Below, one piece after another: positions 16,626 to 25,300 of a stretch of DNA of 64,000 nucleotides; the first letter of the stretch is position 1, and each line of letters begins with the position of its first letter. The position numbers were made by a program, and so were the translations under genes. The DNA comes from Micromonospora parathelypteridis. GTDB lineage: Bacteria; Actinomycetota; Actinomycetes; Mycobacteriales; Micromonosporaceae. The notes under the pieces were generated by a model. That model was not told where the DNA came from. It was given only the letters and a program-made list of their open reading frames with translations, and made no database searches. The stretch covers positions 2,294,001-2,358,000 of the forward strand of contig NZ_JACHDP010000001.1 of assembly GCF_014201145.1 (NCBI RefSeq), read 5' to 3'.

Positions 16626-17450
16626 ATGCTCGCTCAACAGCGGCAGGCGGCCATCCTGGAGCGGGTCCGGTCGACGGGCGGCGTCCGGGTGAGCGAGTTG
16701 GCCGGCGAGTTCGGTGTCTCCGACATGACCATCCGGCGTGACCTGGAGGCGCTGCACGAGCGGGGCCTGCTGGCCAAGGTGCACGGCGGCGCCACGACAG
16801 CCGGTTCGAGCTCGACCGACGAGCCGGGCTTCCACGCCAAGTCGGTCCGCCAACTGTCGGAGAAGGCCGCCATCGCGGACCGGGCGGCCCAGCTGGTCCG
16901 GCCCGGCGCGGCGGTCGCGCTCTCCGCCGGCACCACCACGGCCGAGCTGGCCCGGAGGCTGGTGGACGTGCCCGGCCTGACCGTGGTGACCAACTCGCTG
17001 CCGGTGGCCGAGATCCTGCACGCCGGTGGTCGACCGGACCAGACGGTGGTGCTCACCGGCGGCGTACGCACGCCGTCGGACGCGCTGGTCGGTCCACTCG
17101 CGGTCGGCGCCGTCCGGTCTCTGCACCTGGATCTGCTCTTCCTGGGCGTGCACGGCATCACCGAGCGGGCCGGTTTCACCACCCCGAACCTGATGGAGGC
17201 GGAGACCGACCGCGCGCTGGTGGCCGCGGCGGATCAACTGGTGGTGCTCGCCGACCACACCAAGTGGGGCACGGTGGGCATCTCCTCGATCGTCGAGTTG
17301 GCAGCAGCACACGTACTGGTCAGCGACGACCGGTTGCCTCCGCCCGCGCGACGGGTACTCGGCGAACAGGTGGGCGAATTGATCATGGTAAAGGCGACAG
17401 GGGCGGGCCGCGCGACGCGCACGCCGACAAGTGAGGGGGCGGCGCAGTGA
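16626..17450 (+). CDS. DeoR-family transcriptional regulator of sugar metabolism
   Basis: 274-residue repressor. The N-terminal winged helix-turn-helix (AILERVRSTGGVRVSELAGE, then MTIRRDLEALHERG) occupies residues 1-60. The DeoR sensor domain follows (residues 75-235), with the sugar-phosphate site ALSAGTTTAELARRL and the FLGVHGI segment. The ATG at 16626 is preceded by GGGAGG with good spacing and gives the usual family N-terminus, so it was preferred to GTG 16602. Its stop overlaps the galT start (GTGA). It probably controls itself and galT in answer to a sugar phosphate. Confidence 0.88.
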   Translation: MLAQQRQAAILERVRSTGGVRVSELAGEFGVSDMTIRRDLEALHERGLLAKVHGGATTAGSSSTDEPGFHAKSVRQLSEKAAIADRAAQLVRPGAAVALSAGTTTAELARRLVDVPGLTVVTNSLPVAEILHAGGRPDQTVVLTGGVRTPSDALVGPLAVGAVRSLHLDLLFLGVHGITERAGFTTPNLMEAETDRALVAAADQLVVLADHTKWGTVGISSIVELAAAHVLVSDDRLPPPARRVLGEQVGELIMVKATGAGRATRTPTSEGAAQ

Positions 17451-18523
17451 AACGCACCGCGATCGATCTGGCCGACGGCCGGGAGCTGATCTACTTCGAC
17501 GAGCGCGACGACGCGGTCCGCGACCAGCCGGACCGCCGCGATCTGCCGCCGCCGCCCCCCGCGTCCCAACTGCGCTACGACCCGCTGACCGACGAGTGGG
17601 TGGCGGTCGCCGTGCACCGGCAGACCCGCATCTTCCTCCCGCCGGCGAGCGAGTGCCCCCTCGACCCGTCGGAGGGCGACCGGCTGACCGAGATTCCCGC
17701 GCCCGACTACGACGTGGTGGTCTTCGAGAACCGGTTCCCGTCACTGAGCGGCCGAGTGGCCGACGAGCCCGGGGAAATCACCCCGTTCACACCGGTTCGG
17801 CCGGGCCTTGGTCGGTGCGAGGTGGTCTGCTTCACCTCCGACCACAACGCCTCCTTCGCCAGCCTGCCCCCGCGCCGAGTCCGCACCGTGCTGGACGCAC
17901 TCGCCGACCGCACCGAGGTGCTCGGTGAACTGCCCGGCGTGGAGCAGGTCTTCTGCTTCGAGAACCGGGGCGTCGAGATCGGCGTCACCCTGCACCACCC
18001 GCACGGGCAGATCTACGCGTACCCCTTCGTGACGCCGCGCACCCGCGCGCTGCTGGCCGCGGCACGCCGACACGCCGAGCGGACCGGCGGGGGCAACCTG
18101 TACGCGGACGTGCTGGCCGCCGAGCGCGCCACCGGCGACCGGGTGGTCGCCGAGAACGAACACTGGACGGCGTTCGTGCCGGCCGCCGCCCGCTGGCCGT
18201 TCGAGGTGCACGTCGCGCCGCACCGTGTGGTGCCGGACATCCCGGCCCTCAGCGACAGCGAGCGGGACGCCTTCGGGCCGCTCTACCTGGATCTGCTGCG
18301 CCGCTTCGACAACCTGTTCGACATGCCGATGCCGTACATCTCGGCCTGGCAGCAGGCGCCGGTGCGGATCGACCGGGAGTTGGGCCACCTGCACCTGCAG
18401 CTGTTCAGCATCCGGCGCGCCAAGGACAAGCTGAAGTACCTGGCGGGCTCCGAGTCCGGGATGGGTGTCTTCATCAACGACATCTCCCCCGAACGCGCCG
18501 CCGACCTGCTGCGCGCGGCCTGA
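17447..18523 (+). CDS. galT: galactose-1-phosphate uridylyltransferase
   Basis: 358-residue Leloir-pathway enzyme that exchanges UMP between UDP-glucose and galactose-1-phosphate. The catalytic HPHGQ motif (about residue 185) is present, as are LRYDPLTDEWV near the N-terminus and the C-terminal HLHLQLFSIRR that helps bind metal. Start GTG 17447 overlaps the regulator stop, so the two genes are translationally coupled. No galK or galE is adjacent here. Confidence 0.95.
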   Translation: MKRTAIDLADGRELIYFDERDDAVRDQPDRRDLPPPPPASQLRYDPLTDEWVAVAVHRQTRIFLPPASECPLDPSEGDRLTEIPAPDYDVVVFENRFPSLSGRVADEPGEITPFTPVRPGLGRCEVVCFTSDHNASFASLPPRRVRTVLDALADRTEVLGELPGVEQVFCFENRGVEIGVTLHHPHGQIYAYPFVTPRTRALLAAARRHAERTGGGNLYADVLAAERATGDRVVAENEHWTAFVPAAARWPFEVHVAPHRVVPDIPALSDSERDAFGPLYLDLLRRFDNLFDMPMPYISAWQQAPVRIDRELGHLHLQLFSIRRAKDKLKYLAGSESGMGVFINDISPERAADLLRAA

Positions 18524-18564
18524 GACGGCGCGCGGACGCCGCCTGAGCTGGGTGAGAACAGGGC

Positions 18565-18592
18565 GCGGGGGGCCCGGGACAGGGCCCCCCGC
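18565..18592 (+). terminator. galT terminator
   Basis: GCGGGGGGCCC (18565-18575) pairs perfectly with GGGCCCCCCGC (18582-18592), 42 bases after the galT stop. A second smaller hairpin, GGCTGTGC-ACG-GCACAGCC, follows at 18608-18626. Confidence 0.75.
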
Positions 18593-18772
18593 AGGGAAGG
18601 GACGGCTGGCTGTGCACGGCACAGCCGGGAAGGCTGGCTGATCGGCGCACGGGTGCCGCGGGTCGACCGTGGTCAACCTTCCTCGGACGCGACTGGCATC
18701 TCGTCCATCCTGGTCAACGAGGCGCGCCGGCCGGAGTGACGCCAACCGGCGCGTCACCGCCAGAAACGCCGA

Positions 18773-18798
18773 AGCCCGCCGGCAGGTGCCGGCGGGCT
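18773..18798 (-). terminator. icd terminator
   Basis: AGCCCGCCGGCA and TGCCGGCGGGCT form a perfect 12-bp stem with a two-base loop just beyond the 3' end of the minus-strand icd gene. Confidence 0.75.
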
Positions 18799-18820
18799 CC
18801 GATCATGCGGTACGCCTGGA

Positions 18821-20038
18821 TCAGGCAGCGATCCGACGGGCCAGGTTCTCGTCGAGCGCGTTCATGAACTCGTCGGTGGTCAGCCACGGAGCGTCGCGCG
18901 AGATGAGCAGCGACAGGTCCTTGGTCATCTGGCCGCCCTCGACGGTGTCGACGATGACCTGCTCCAGCGTGTTGGCGAACTCGGTGACCGCCGGGGTGCC
19001 GTCCAGCTTGCCCCGGTGGGCCAGGCCCCGCGTCCAGGCGTAGATCGACGCGATCGGGTTGGTCGACGTCTTCTCACCCTTCTGCCACTGCCGGTAGTGC
19101 CGGGTGACCGTGCCGTGCGCGGCCTCGGCCTCGACGGTCCGGCCGTCCGGGGAGAGCAGAACCGAGGTCATCAGACCCAGCGAGCCGAAGCCCTGCGCGA
19201 CGGTGTCGGACTGCACGTCACCGTCGTAGTTCTTGCAGGCCCAGACGTAGCCGCCCTCCCACTTGAGCGCGGCGGCGACCATGTCGTCGATCAGCCGGTG
19301 CTCGTAGGTGATGCCGGCAGCGTCGAACTCGGCCTTGAACTCGGCCTCGAACACCTCGGCGAAGATGTCCTTGAACCGGCCGTCGTACGCCTTGAGGATG
19401 GTGTTCTTCGTGGACAGGTAGACCGGGTAGTTGCGGTCCAGCCCGTACCGGAACGACGCCCGGGCGAAGTCCCGGATCGACTCGTCGTAGTTGTACATGC
19501 CCATGGCGATGCCGCCGCCCCGGAAGTTGGCGACCTCCATCTCCATCGGCGCGCCGCCGTCGGCCGGGGTGTAGGTGATGGTCACCGTGCCCGGGCCGGG
19601 GACGACGAAGTCGGTGGCCTTGTACTGGTCACCGTGGGCGTGCCGGCCGATGATGATCGGCTTGGTCCAGCCGGGGACCAGCCGCGGCACGTTGGACATG
19701 ATGATCGGCTCGCGGAAGACGACGCCGCCGAGGATGTTGCGGATGGTGCCGTTGGGCGACCGCCACATCTTCTTCAGGCCGAACTCCTCCACCCGGGCCT
19801 CGTCCGGGGTGATGGTCGCGCACTTGACGCCGACGCCGTGCTCCTTGATGGCGTTGGCGGCGTCAATCGTGACCTGGTCGTCGGTCTCGTCGCGGTGCTG
19901 GATCGACAGGTCGTAGTAGTGCAGGTCGACGTCGAGGTAGGGCAGGATCAGCTGCTCCCGGATCTGCTTCCAGATGATCCGGGTCATCTCGTCGCCGTCG
20001 AGTTCTACGACCGGGTTGTTTACCTTGATCTTCGCCAT
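18821..20038 (-). CDS. icd: NADP-dependent isocitrate dehydrogenase
   Basis: 405-residue homodimeric-type enzyme of the citric acid cycle; it converts isocitrate to 2-oxoglutarate and gives NADPH. Seen: [14 protein letters not shown] at the N-terminus, the substrate loop [12 protein letters not shown], the catalytic [15 protein letters not shown] segment and the metal Asp region [10 protein letters not shown]. The ATG at 20038 begins the conserved MAKIKV start; the frame open far upstream is chance. It has its own terminator and stands alone, with mdh nearby on the same strand. Confidence 0.97.
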   Translation of the reverse strand: MAKIKVNNPVVELDGDEMTRIIWKQIREQLILPYLDVDLHYYDLSIQHRDETDDQVTIDAANAIKEHGVGVKCATITPDEARVEEFGLKKMWRSPNGTIRNILGGVVFREPIIMSNVPRLVPGWTKPIIIGRHAHGDQYKATDFVVPGPGTVTITYTPADGGAPMEMEVANFRGGGIAMGMYNYDESIRDFARASFRYGLDRNYPVYLSTKNTILKAYDGRFKDIFAEVFEAEFKAEFDAAGITYEHRLIDDMVAAALKWEGGYVWACKNYDGDVQSDTVAQGFGSLGLMTSVLLSPDGRTVEAEAAHGTVTRHYRQWQKGEKTSTNPIASIYAWTRGLAHRGKLDGTPAVTEFANTLEQVIVDTVEGGQMTKDLSLLISRDAPWLTTDEFMNALDENLARRIAA

Positions 20039-20174
20039 CGGCCGGCGCTCCTCTCGGGGGACATGCTCAAGCAGTACGAGCGTACTGCAATTGGGCCGGC
20101 AGCTCCCAGCCGGCCTCGACCGGCCGGCGGAAACCGGGCTGCGCGGCTCAGGAGTTCGCTGGCAGGATCGCCCG

Positions 20175-21005
20175 ATGCCACTGAGCCGCACCCTCGGGTC
20201 TATCACGGTCACCGCACTGAACGACGCCGAGGGGGCCTTCTTCCAACCCCGCACCGAGGCGTTTCCGCACGCCACGGCGGCCCACTGGCGGGAGGCCGAC
20301 CGGCGTGACCCCGGCTCGGTGACCGCCGACGGGCAGTGGTGGCTGCAGTTCCGCAGCTTCGCGGTCCGCTCCGGCGACGGCCCGGTCACCCTCGTCGACG
20401 CCGGAATCGGCCCGACCGACGCACCCGCCGCGAGCTGGGCACCGGTGCCCGGCCGGATGCCCGCCGAACTGGCCGCCGCGGGCATCGACCCGGCCGATGT
20501 CGACACGGTCGTGCTGACCCACCTGCACACCGACCACATCGGGTGGGCGGTCACCGGCTCACCCGGCCGGCCGTACTTCCCGAACGCCAACTACCTGCTG
20601 CAGCGCGCCGAACTCGACGCCGCGGAGACGCTCAACCCCGGGCTGCCGGCCGGCCTGATCGCGCCCCTGCGCGCCGCCGGCCAGCTGCGGGTGGTCGAGG
20701 GCGAGACCACCCTCACCCCAGCGGTACGCCTGCTGCCCACCCCGGGCCACACACCCGGCCACCAGTCGGTGCTCCTGACCGCGGCCGACGAACGGATGCT
20801 GATCACCGGCGACCTGCTGGTGCACATGATCCAACTCGTCGACCCCAACCTGACCTACACCCACGAAGAAGACCCGGAGCTGGCCCGCATCTCCCGGCTG
20901 ACCGCCCTCCGCACCCACTCCCCCACCCTTCTAGCCACCCCTCACCTGACCACCCCCTTCACCCCCCACCCCCACGCCCACCCCCACCCACTCGCACCCT
21001 GTTGA
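20175..21005 (+). CDS. metallo-beta-lactamase-fold hydrolase
   Basis: 276-residue enzyme of the MBL superfamily. The metal-binding motif HLHTDH (about residues 116-121), a later metal His in PGHTPGH and the bridging Asp in ITGDLL are present, so a binuclear metal centre and hydrolase function are expected; the substrate is unknown (AHL-lactonase-like members share this form). Odd point: the last roughly 20 residues ([13 protein letters not shown]) come from the C-rich arm of a palindromic repeat, and the TGA stop lies inside the repeat core. The original C-terminus may have been lost. Confidence 0.87.
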   Translation: MPLSRTLGSITVTALNDAEGAFFQPRTEAFPHATAAHWREADRRDPGSVTADGQWWLQFRSFAVRSGDGPVTLVDAGIGPTDAPAASWAPVPGRMPAELAAAGIDPADVDTVVLTHLHTDHIGWAVTGSPGRPYFPNANYLLQRAELDAAETLNPGLPAGLIAPLRAAGQLRVVEGETTLTPAVRLLPTPGHTPGHQSVLLTAADERMLITGDLLVHMIQLVDPNLTYTHEEDPELARISRLTALRTHSPTLLATPHLTTPFTPHPHAHPHPLAPC

Positions 21006-21090
21006 TCAAGAGGTTTGCGTCAGGAATCGCGGTCACGGTGACGCAAACTTCTTGATCAACCAGGTGGGGGTGGGGGTGGGTGGGGGTGGG
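20950..21090. repeat. palindromic repeat element with C-rich and G-rich arms, between convergent genes
   Basis: The core 21001-21060 has arms GTTGATCAAGAGGTTTGCGT and the complement of ACGCAAACTTCTTGATCAAC, which pair at 21 of 22 positions. The left arm 20950-21000 is a run of CACCCCC units and the right arm 21061-21090 is GGTGGGGGTGGGGGTGGG. The right arm is a strong G-quadruplex motif. The element sits between the MBL gene and mdh. Confidence 0.85.
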
Positions 21091-21095
21091 ACGGT

Positions 21096-21130
21096 CGAAG
21101 GGCCCGCCGGCTTGGCCGGCGGGCCCTTCG
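21096..21130 (-). terminator. mdh terminator
   Basis: CGAAGGGCCCGCCGGC pairs perfectly with GCCGGCGGGCCCTTCG (16 bp, three-base loop), 15 bases past the 3' end of mdh. Confidence 0.8.
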
Positions 21131-21144
21131 AGTGGTTCGGGGAC

Positions 21145-22095
21145 TCACATGCTGGAGATGTCGCCCTGCTTGGCGCGGACGGCTTCGGCGGCCTCCAGGA
21201 GGCTGGCGCGCTCGTCGGCGTCCAGGTCGGTCTCGACGACCCGCTTCACGCCCTCGGCGCCGATCTGAGCCTCGACACCGAGGTAGACGCCGGAGATGCC
21301 GTACTCGCCGTCGACCCAGGCGCAGACCGGCATGACCTCGCCGGAGTCCTCGGCGACGGCCTTCGCCATCCGGGCCGCGGCGGCGGACGGGGCGTAGTAC
21401 GCCGAGCCGGTCTTGAGCAGCGCGACAACCTCGGCGCCACCGTTGCGGGTCTTGACGACCAGCTCCTCGATCTGTTCGGCCGGCATCGCGTCACGCAGCG
21501 GCTTGCCGTTGACGGTGCTCTTCGACGGCACCGGGACCATGGTGTCGCCGTGCGAGCCCAGCGTCAGCGTGCGTACCGACGCCACCGGCACGTTCAGCGC
21601 CTCGGCGACGAAGTTGCTGAACCGGGCGGTGTCCAGCATGCCGGCCTGGCCGAGCACCCGGTTCTTCGGGAACTGGGTGGCGAGCTGCGCCAGCGCGGTC
21701 ATCTCGTCCAGCGGGTTGGAGACCACGATGACGACGGCGTTCGGGGCGTACTTGGCGACGTTCTCGGCGACCTGGCGGACGATCTTGGCGTTGGTCTCCA
21801 GCAGGTCCATCCGGCTCATGCCGGGCTTCCGCGGCAGACCGGCGGTGATCACGACGACGTCGGAGCCCTCGATCGACTCGTAGCCCTCACCGTTCGGGCC
21901 GGTGGTCACGCCGACCACCTTCGTCTCGAAGCCCTCGATGGCCCGCGACTGGTTGAGGTCGAGCGCGAGACCCGCGGGCTTGCCCTCCACGATGTCGGTG
22001 ATCACTACGGTGTCGAAGACGTCGAACTCGGCCAGGCGCTGTGCGGTGGTGGAGCCGTAGAAGCCAGCCCCGACGACAGTGACCTTCTTACCCAT
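21145..22095 (-). CDS. mdh: malate dehydrogenase
   Basis: 316-residue NAD-dependent enzyme of the LDH-like (bacterial/Bacillus) type; it interconverts malate and oxaloacetate. Seen: Rossmann motif VTVVGAGFYGSTTAQRLAE, substrate arginines in AGLPRKPGMSRMDLL, VSNPLDEMT, and the catalytic His in LGSHGDTMVP. The ATG at 22095 follows an AGTGGGA site; the frame open to 22146 adds residues not typical of the family. It lies on the same strand as folD, 96 bases downstream. Confidence 0.97.
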   Translation of the reverse strand: MGKKVTVVGAGFYGSTTAQRLAEFDVFDTVVITDIVEGKPAGLALDLNQSRAIEGFETKVVGVTTGPNGEGYESIEGSDVVVITAGLPRKPGMSRMDLLETNAKIVRQVAENVAKYAPNAVVIVVSNPLDEMTALAQLATQFPKNRVLGQAGMLDTARFSNFVAEALNVPVASVRTLTLGSHGDTMVPVPSKSTVNGKPLRDAMPAEQIEELVVKTRNGGAEVVALLKTGSAYYAPSAAAARMAKAVAEDSGEVMPVCAWVDGEYGISGVYLGVEAQIGAEGVKRVVETDLDADERASLLEAAEAVRAKQGDISSM

Positions 22096-22191
22096 GGTCG
22101 TCCCACTCCCTGATAACCAGTCGGTTTTCCGGACCGTATCAGCCATCCTGGCACCGATCAGGCCAGGGTCGGACGGTTACGGCGTTACACC

Positions 22192-23052
22192 TCAACCGCG
22201 CTCGGCGCGCTCCACGACGTTGGTGAGCAGCATGGCCCGGGTCATCGGACCCACGCCGCCCGGCATGGGGACCAGCGCGCCGGCCGTCTCGGCCACCTCC
22301 GGGTCCACGTCGCCGGTGTAGCGGCCCTTGCCGTCGGCGCCGATCACGCGGGTGATGCCGACGTCCACCACGACCGCGCCGGGGTTGATCATGTCGCCGG
22401 TGAGCAGGCCCGGTACGCCGGCCGCGACGATGACGATGTCAGCGGCCCGGGTGTGCGAGGCGAGGTCGAGGGTGCCGGTGTGGCACAGCGTGACCGTGGC
22501 GTTCTCGCTGCGCCGGGTGAGCAGCAGGCCGAGCGGGCGGCCGACGGTGTTGCCCCGACCGACCACGGCGACGGTCGCGCCGCGCAGCGCCACGTCGTGC
22601 CGGCGGAGCAGCTCCACGATGCCGCGCGGGGTGCAGGGCAGCGGGCCCTCGTAGCCAAGGACGAGCCGGCCCAGGTTGACCGGGTGCAGGCCGTCGGCGT
22701 CCTTGTCCGGGTCGATCAGCTCCAGCACCCGTTGGGTGTCGAGGTGCGCCGGCAGCGGCAACTGGACGATGTAGCCGTGGCACGCCGGGTCGGCGTTCAG
22801 CTCGGCCAGCACGTCGTCGACCTGCTGCTGGGTGGCGTCGGCCGGCAGCTCCCGACGGATCGAGGCGATGCCCACCTCGGCGCAGTCACGGTGCTTGCCG
22901 TTGACGTACGCCTGGCTGCCCGGGTCCGCCCCGACCAGGACCGTGCCCAGCCCCGGGGTGATGCCGCGTTCCGCGAGTGCCTTCACCCGTATCCGCAGCT
23001 CGTCCTTGATTTCCGCCGCGGTTGCCTTGCCGTCCAGAAGCGTCGCCGTCAC
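22192..23052 (-). CDS. folD: bifunctional methylenetetrahydrofolate dehydrogenase / methenyl-THF cyclohydrolase
   Basis: 286-residue cytoplasmic enzyme of one-carbon metabolism. It oxidises 5,10-methylene-THF with NADP and hydrolyses the product to 10-formyl-THF, needed for purine synthesis (purN and purH are 6-8 kb away). Seen: the active-site segment [10 protein letters not shown] with catalytic Lys, [13 protein letters not shown], the dinucleotide motif [12 protein letters not shown] and the C-terminal [17 protein letters not shown] 23052 is the usual start. Confidence 0.97.
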   Translation of the reverse strand: MTATLLDGKATAAEIKDELRIRVKALAERGITPGLGTVLVGADPGSQAYVNGKHRDCAEVGIASIRRELPADATQQQVDDVLAELNADPACHGYIVQLPLPAHLDTQRVLELIDPDKDADGLHPVNLGRLVLGYEGPLPCTPRGIVELLRRHDVALRGATVAVVGRGNTVGRPLGLLLTRRSENATVTLCHTGTLDLASHTRAADIVIVAAGVPGLLTGDMINPGAVVVDVGITRVIGADGKGRYTGDVDPEVAETAGALVPMPGGVGPMTRAMLLTNVVERAERG

Positions 23053-23501
23053 GACCAGATCGTCTCACGACCACCGCTCGCGGTTCAGACGACCTCGCTC
23101 GGGCGGCCGACCGTCACCCGATTCATCGCCGTGCGCGTGTGACGTTCTGTGACGTGTCGCTAGTCACTCTCAGTCACATTTTGTGGATTCGGTCACCATC
23201 GAACCAGACATCAGGCCAGCGTCGGGCAGAGACCGGACGGCCGGTCAAGAGAGCGCCAGCCGGGTCGAGGGCGGCACAGCGAGCGCGGCATCCGGTCGAA
23301 CATCCGCTGGCCACCGACGTTTAGACCGGTTTTCGCTAGCAGATCCGCTGACCTTGAGCAAGCCGGGACCCCCTGGACTGTTACCCACCCGCAACCGCGT
23401 CGTTGCCGAAGACCTGTCGCCGACCTACCGTTGCCGTTTGTTGCGCAGCGTAAACCCAGCGTCGGGCATGACTGCGCAGCGTGAGGAGATGAGGAGGCTC
23501 A
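23053..23501. other. divergent intergenic region: folD and oligopeptide cluster 1 promoters
   Basis: 449 bases with no gene. It contains phased TGTGAC/GTCACA repeats (23138-23178). Close to the substrate-binding gene the sequence GTGAGGAGATGAGGAGG gives a strong ribosome site. TTGCGCAGCG occurs near 23439, with a partial repeat (TGCGCAGCGTGA) near 23471. Confidence 0.5.
23138..23178. promoter_or_regulatory. phased inverted TGTGAC repeats, candidate operator
   Basis: TGTGAC occurs at 23138 and 23148, and its complement as GTCAC at 23163 and GTCACA at 23173. Copies in each pair are ten bases apart, one helix turn, so the array is a two-fold symmetric site. The half-site resembles the CRP/FNR half-site TGTGA, but the spacing between the opposite halves is unlike a single CRP site. 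Which protein binds is unknown. Confidence 0.4.
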
Positions 23502-25103
23502 ATGCGAGTTCGTAGACTCGCCGCCTGGACCGCCCTCCCGCTCGCGGTGACGCTGGGCCTCGCGGCCTGCGGCAGCGGCGGAGACGGTGGATCCGGCGGC
23601 AGCGGCACTTCGGCGGTCAGCATCCAGATCGCCGAGCCGAAGCACCTGGTTCCCACCAACACCACCGAGACGTCCGGCGCGCAGGTGCTCACCGGCCTGT
23701 TCAGCCCGCTCGTCGACTACGACGCCCAGAACAAGCCGTACGAGGTCGCAGCCGAGTCGGTGACCTCGTCCGACAACAAGGTCTGGACGATCAAGCTCAA
23801 GGACGGCTTCACCTTCCACAACGGCGAGAAGGTCAAGTCCGACAACTACATCAACGCCTGGAACTACGGCGCGTACGCCCCCAACGGTCAGGACAGCAAC
23901 TACTTCTTCGAGAAGATCGCTGGCTACGCGGACCTGCAGGGCAAGGCGCCGAAGGCCAAGGAGATGTCCGGTCTGAAGAAGGTCGACGACCTCACCTTCA
24001 CGGTGACGCTGTCCGACCCGTACATCGACTTCAAGACGGTGCTCGGCTACACCGCGTTCTACCCGGTGCCGGACGCCGCGTTCTCGGCCCCGGGCGTGCT
24101 CAAGGACTCCTACGAGCAGGCGCCGATCGGGCAGGGCCCCTTCAAGATGAAGGGCACCTGGCAGCACGACAGCAAGATCGACGTCGAGCGCTACGACGCG
24201 TACCCGGGTGAGAAGCCCAAGGTCAAGGACATCGAGTTCCGGATCTACCAGCAGCTGACCGCGGCCTACGCGGACGTCCTGGCGGACAACCTGGACGTGC
24301 TGCCCACGATCCCGTCCGAGAGCCTGAGCACCGCGCCGAGCGACCTCGGCGACCGGTACAAGACCAGCCCGATGTCGTCGTTCCAGTTCCTGGCGTTCCC
24401 GACGTTCGACAAGGACTACAGCAACCCGGACGTGCGTAAGGCCATCTCGATGGCGATCGACCGTGACGAGATCACCAAGTCGGTCTTCAAGGGCTCGCAG
24501 CAGCCGGCGCGCTCCTTCGTCTCGCCGGTCCTGCCGGGCTACCGGGACAACACCGCGGGCGCGGCTGGCGAGTTCAACCCGACCGAGGCCAAGAAGCTCT
24601 ACCAGGCCGCCGGTGGTCCGTCGAAGATCGTCATCTCCTACAACGGCGATGGCGGCCACAAGGACTGGGTCGACGCCACGGTCAACCAGCTCAAGGCCAA
24701 CCTGGGTGTCGACGCCGTCGGCTCGGCCGAGCCGAAGTTCGCCGACCTGCTGACCAAGGTCGAGAAGAAGCAGCCGGTGGGCATGTTCCGGATGGCCTGG
24801 GTCATGGACTACCCGACCATGGAGGACTACCTCGGCCCGCTGTACACCACGAACGGCTCGTCGAACTACTACGGGTACAGCAACCCGGACTTCGACAGGC
24901 TGGTCAAGGAGGGTTCCGCCGCCAAGACGCAGGACGAGGCGATCGCCAAGTACCAGCAGGCGGAGGACATCCTGGCCAAGGACATGCCGGTGATCCCGCT
25001 CCGCTTCGGCGAGAACGTGTTCGGCACCTCGTCCAAGGTCAAGAACGTGCAGATGGACCTGTTCCAGCGCGTCAACCTCATCAAGATCGAAGCAGCCAAC
25101 TGA
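23502..25103 (+). CDS. oligopeptide ABC transporter substrate-binding lipoprotein (cluster 1)
   Basis: 533-residue SBP_bac_5 family protein. The signal peptide has a lipobox LAAC with Cys23 as the lipidated residue, then a Gly/Ser linker; the mature protein is tethered outside the membrane and binds peptides. The segment YEVAAESVTSSDNKVWTIKL and the later FDKDYSNPDVRKAISMAIDR are typical of the family. It heads a five-gene cluster with two permeases and two ATPases. A strong stem-loop follows it before the first permease. A diverged homologue is SBP of cluster 2 (47510-49147). Confidence 0.95.
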   Translation: MRVRRLAAWTALPLAVTLGLAACGSGGDGGSGGSGTSAVSIQIAEPKHLVPTNTTETSGAQVLTGLFSPLVDYDAQNKPYEVAAESVTSSDNKVWTIKLKDGFTFHNGEKVKSDNYINAWNYGAYAPNGQDSNYFFEKIAGYADLQGKAPKAKEMSGLKKVDDLTFTVTLSDPYIDFKTVLGYTAFYPVPDAAFSAPGVLKDSYEQAPIGQGPFKMKGTWQHDSKIDVERYDAYPGEKPKVKDIEFRIYQQLTAAYADVLADNLDVLPTIPSESLSTAPSDLGDRYKTSPMSSFQFLAFPTFDKDYSNPDVRKAISMAIDRDEITKSVFKGSQQPARSFVSPVLPGYRDNTAGAAGEFNPTEAKKLYQAAGGPSKIVISYNGDGGHKDWVDATVNQLKANLGVDAVGSAEPKFADLLTKVEKKQPVGMFRMAWVMDYPTMEDYLGPLYTTNGSSNYYGYSNPDFDRLVKEGSAAKTQDEAIAKYQQAEDILAKDMPVIPLRFGENVFGTSSKVKNVQMDLFQRVNLIKIEAAN

Positions 25104-25112
25104 GCTGACCAT

Positions 25113-25159
25113 GGTGCGGGCCACCCGGGCGACGATGCCCGGGTGGCCCGGACCGCACC
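25113..25159 (+). terminator. long stem-loop between the SBP and permease genes of cluster 1
   Basis: GGGCCACCCGGGC (25118-25130) pairs perfectly with GCCCGGGTGGCCC (25137-25149), and GGTGCGG/CCGCACC extend it past a small bulge. It lies 10 bases after the SBP stop, inside the operon. It probably acts as a partial terminator or mRNA 3'-end stabiliser, so that more SBP than permease is made. Confidence 0.7.
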
Positions 25160-25300
25160 ACCGGGGCCGGGCCGCAGAAGCGGACCCGGCGTCGGTGGTG
25201 CCGGCTTCCCCGGGCCGGACGGCGCGTCTCGGATATTTCGGGTACGACCAGAGATGCCGTCCTGCGACCCTTTCGCACATTTCCGGAGAGACTGCTAAGC

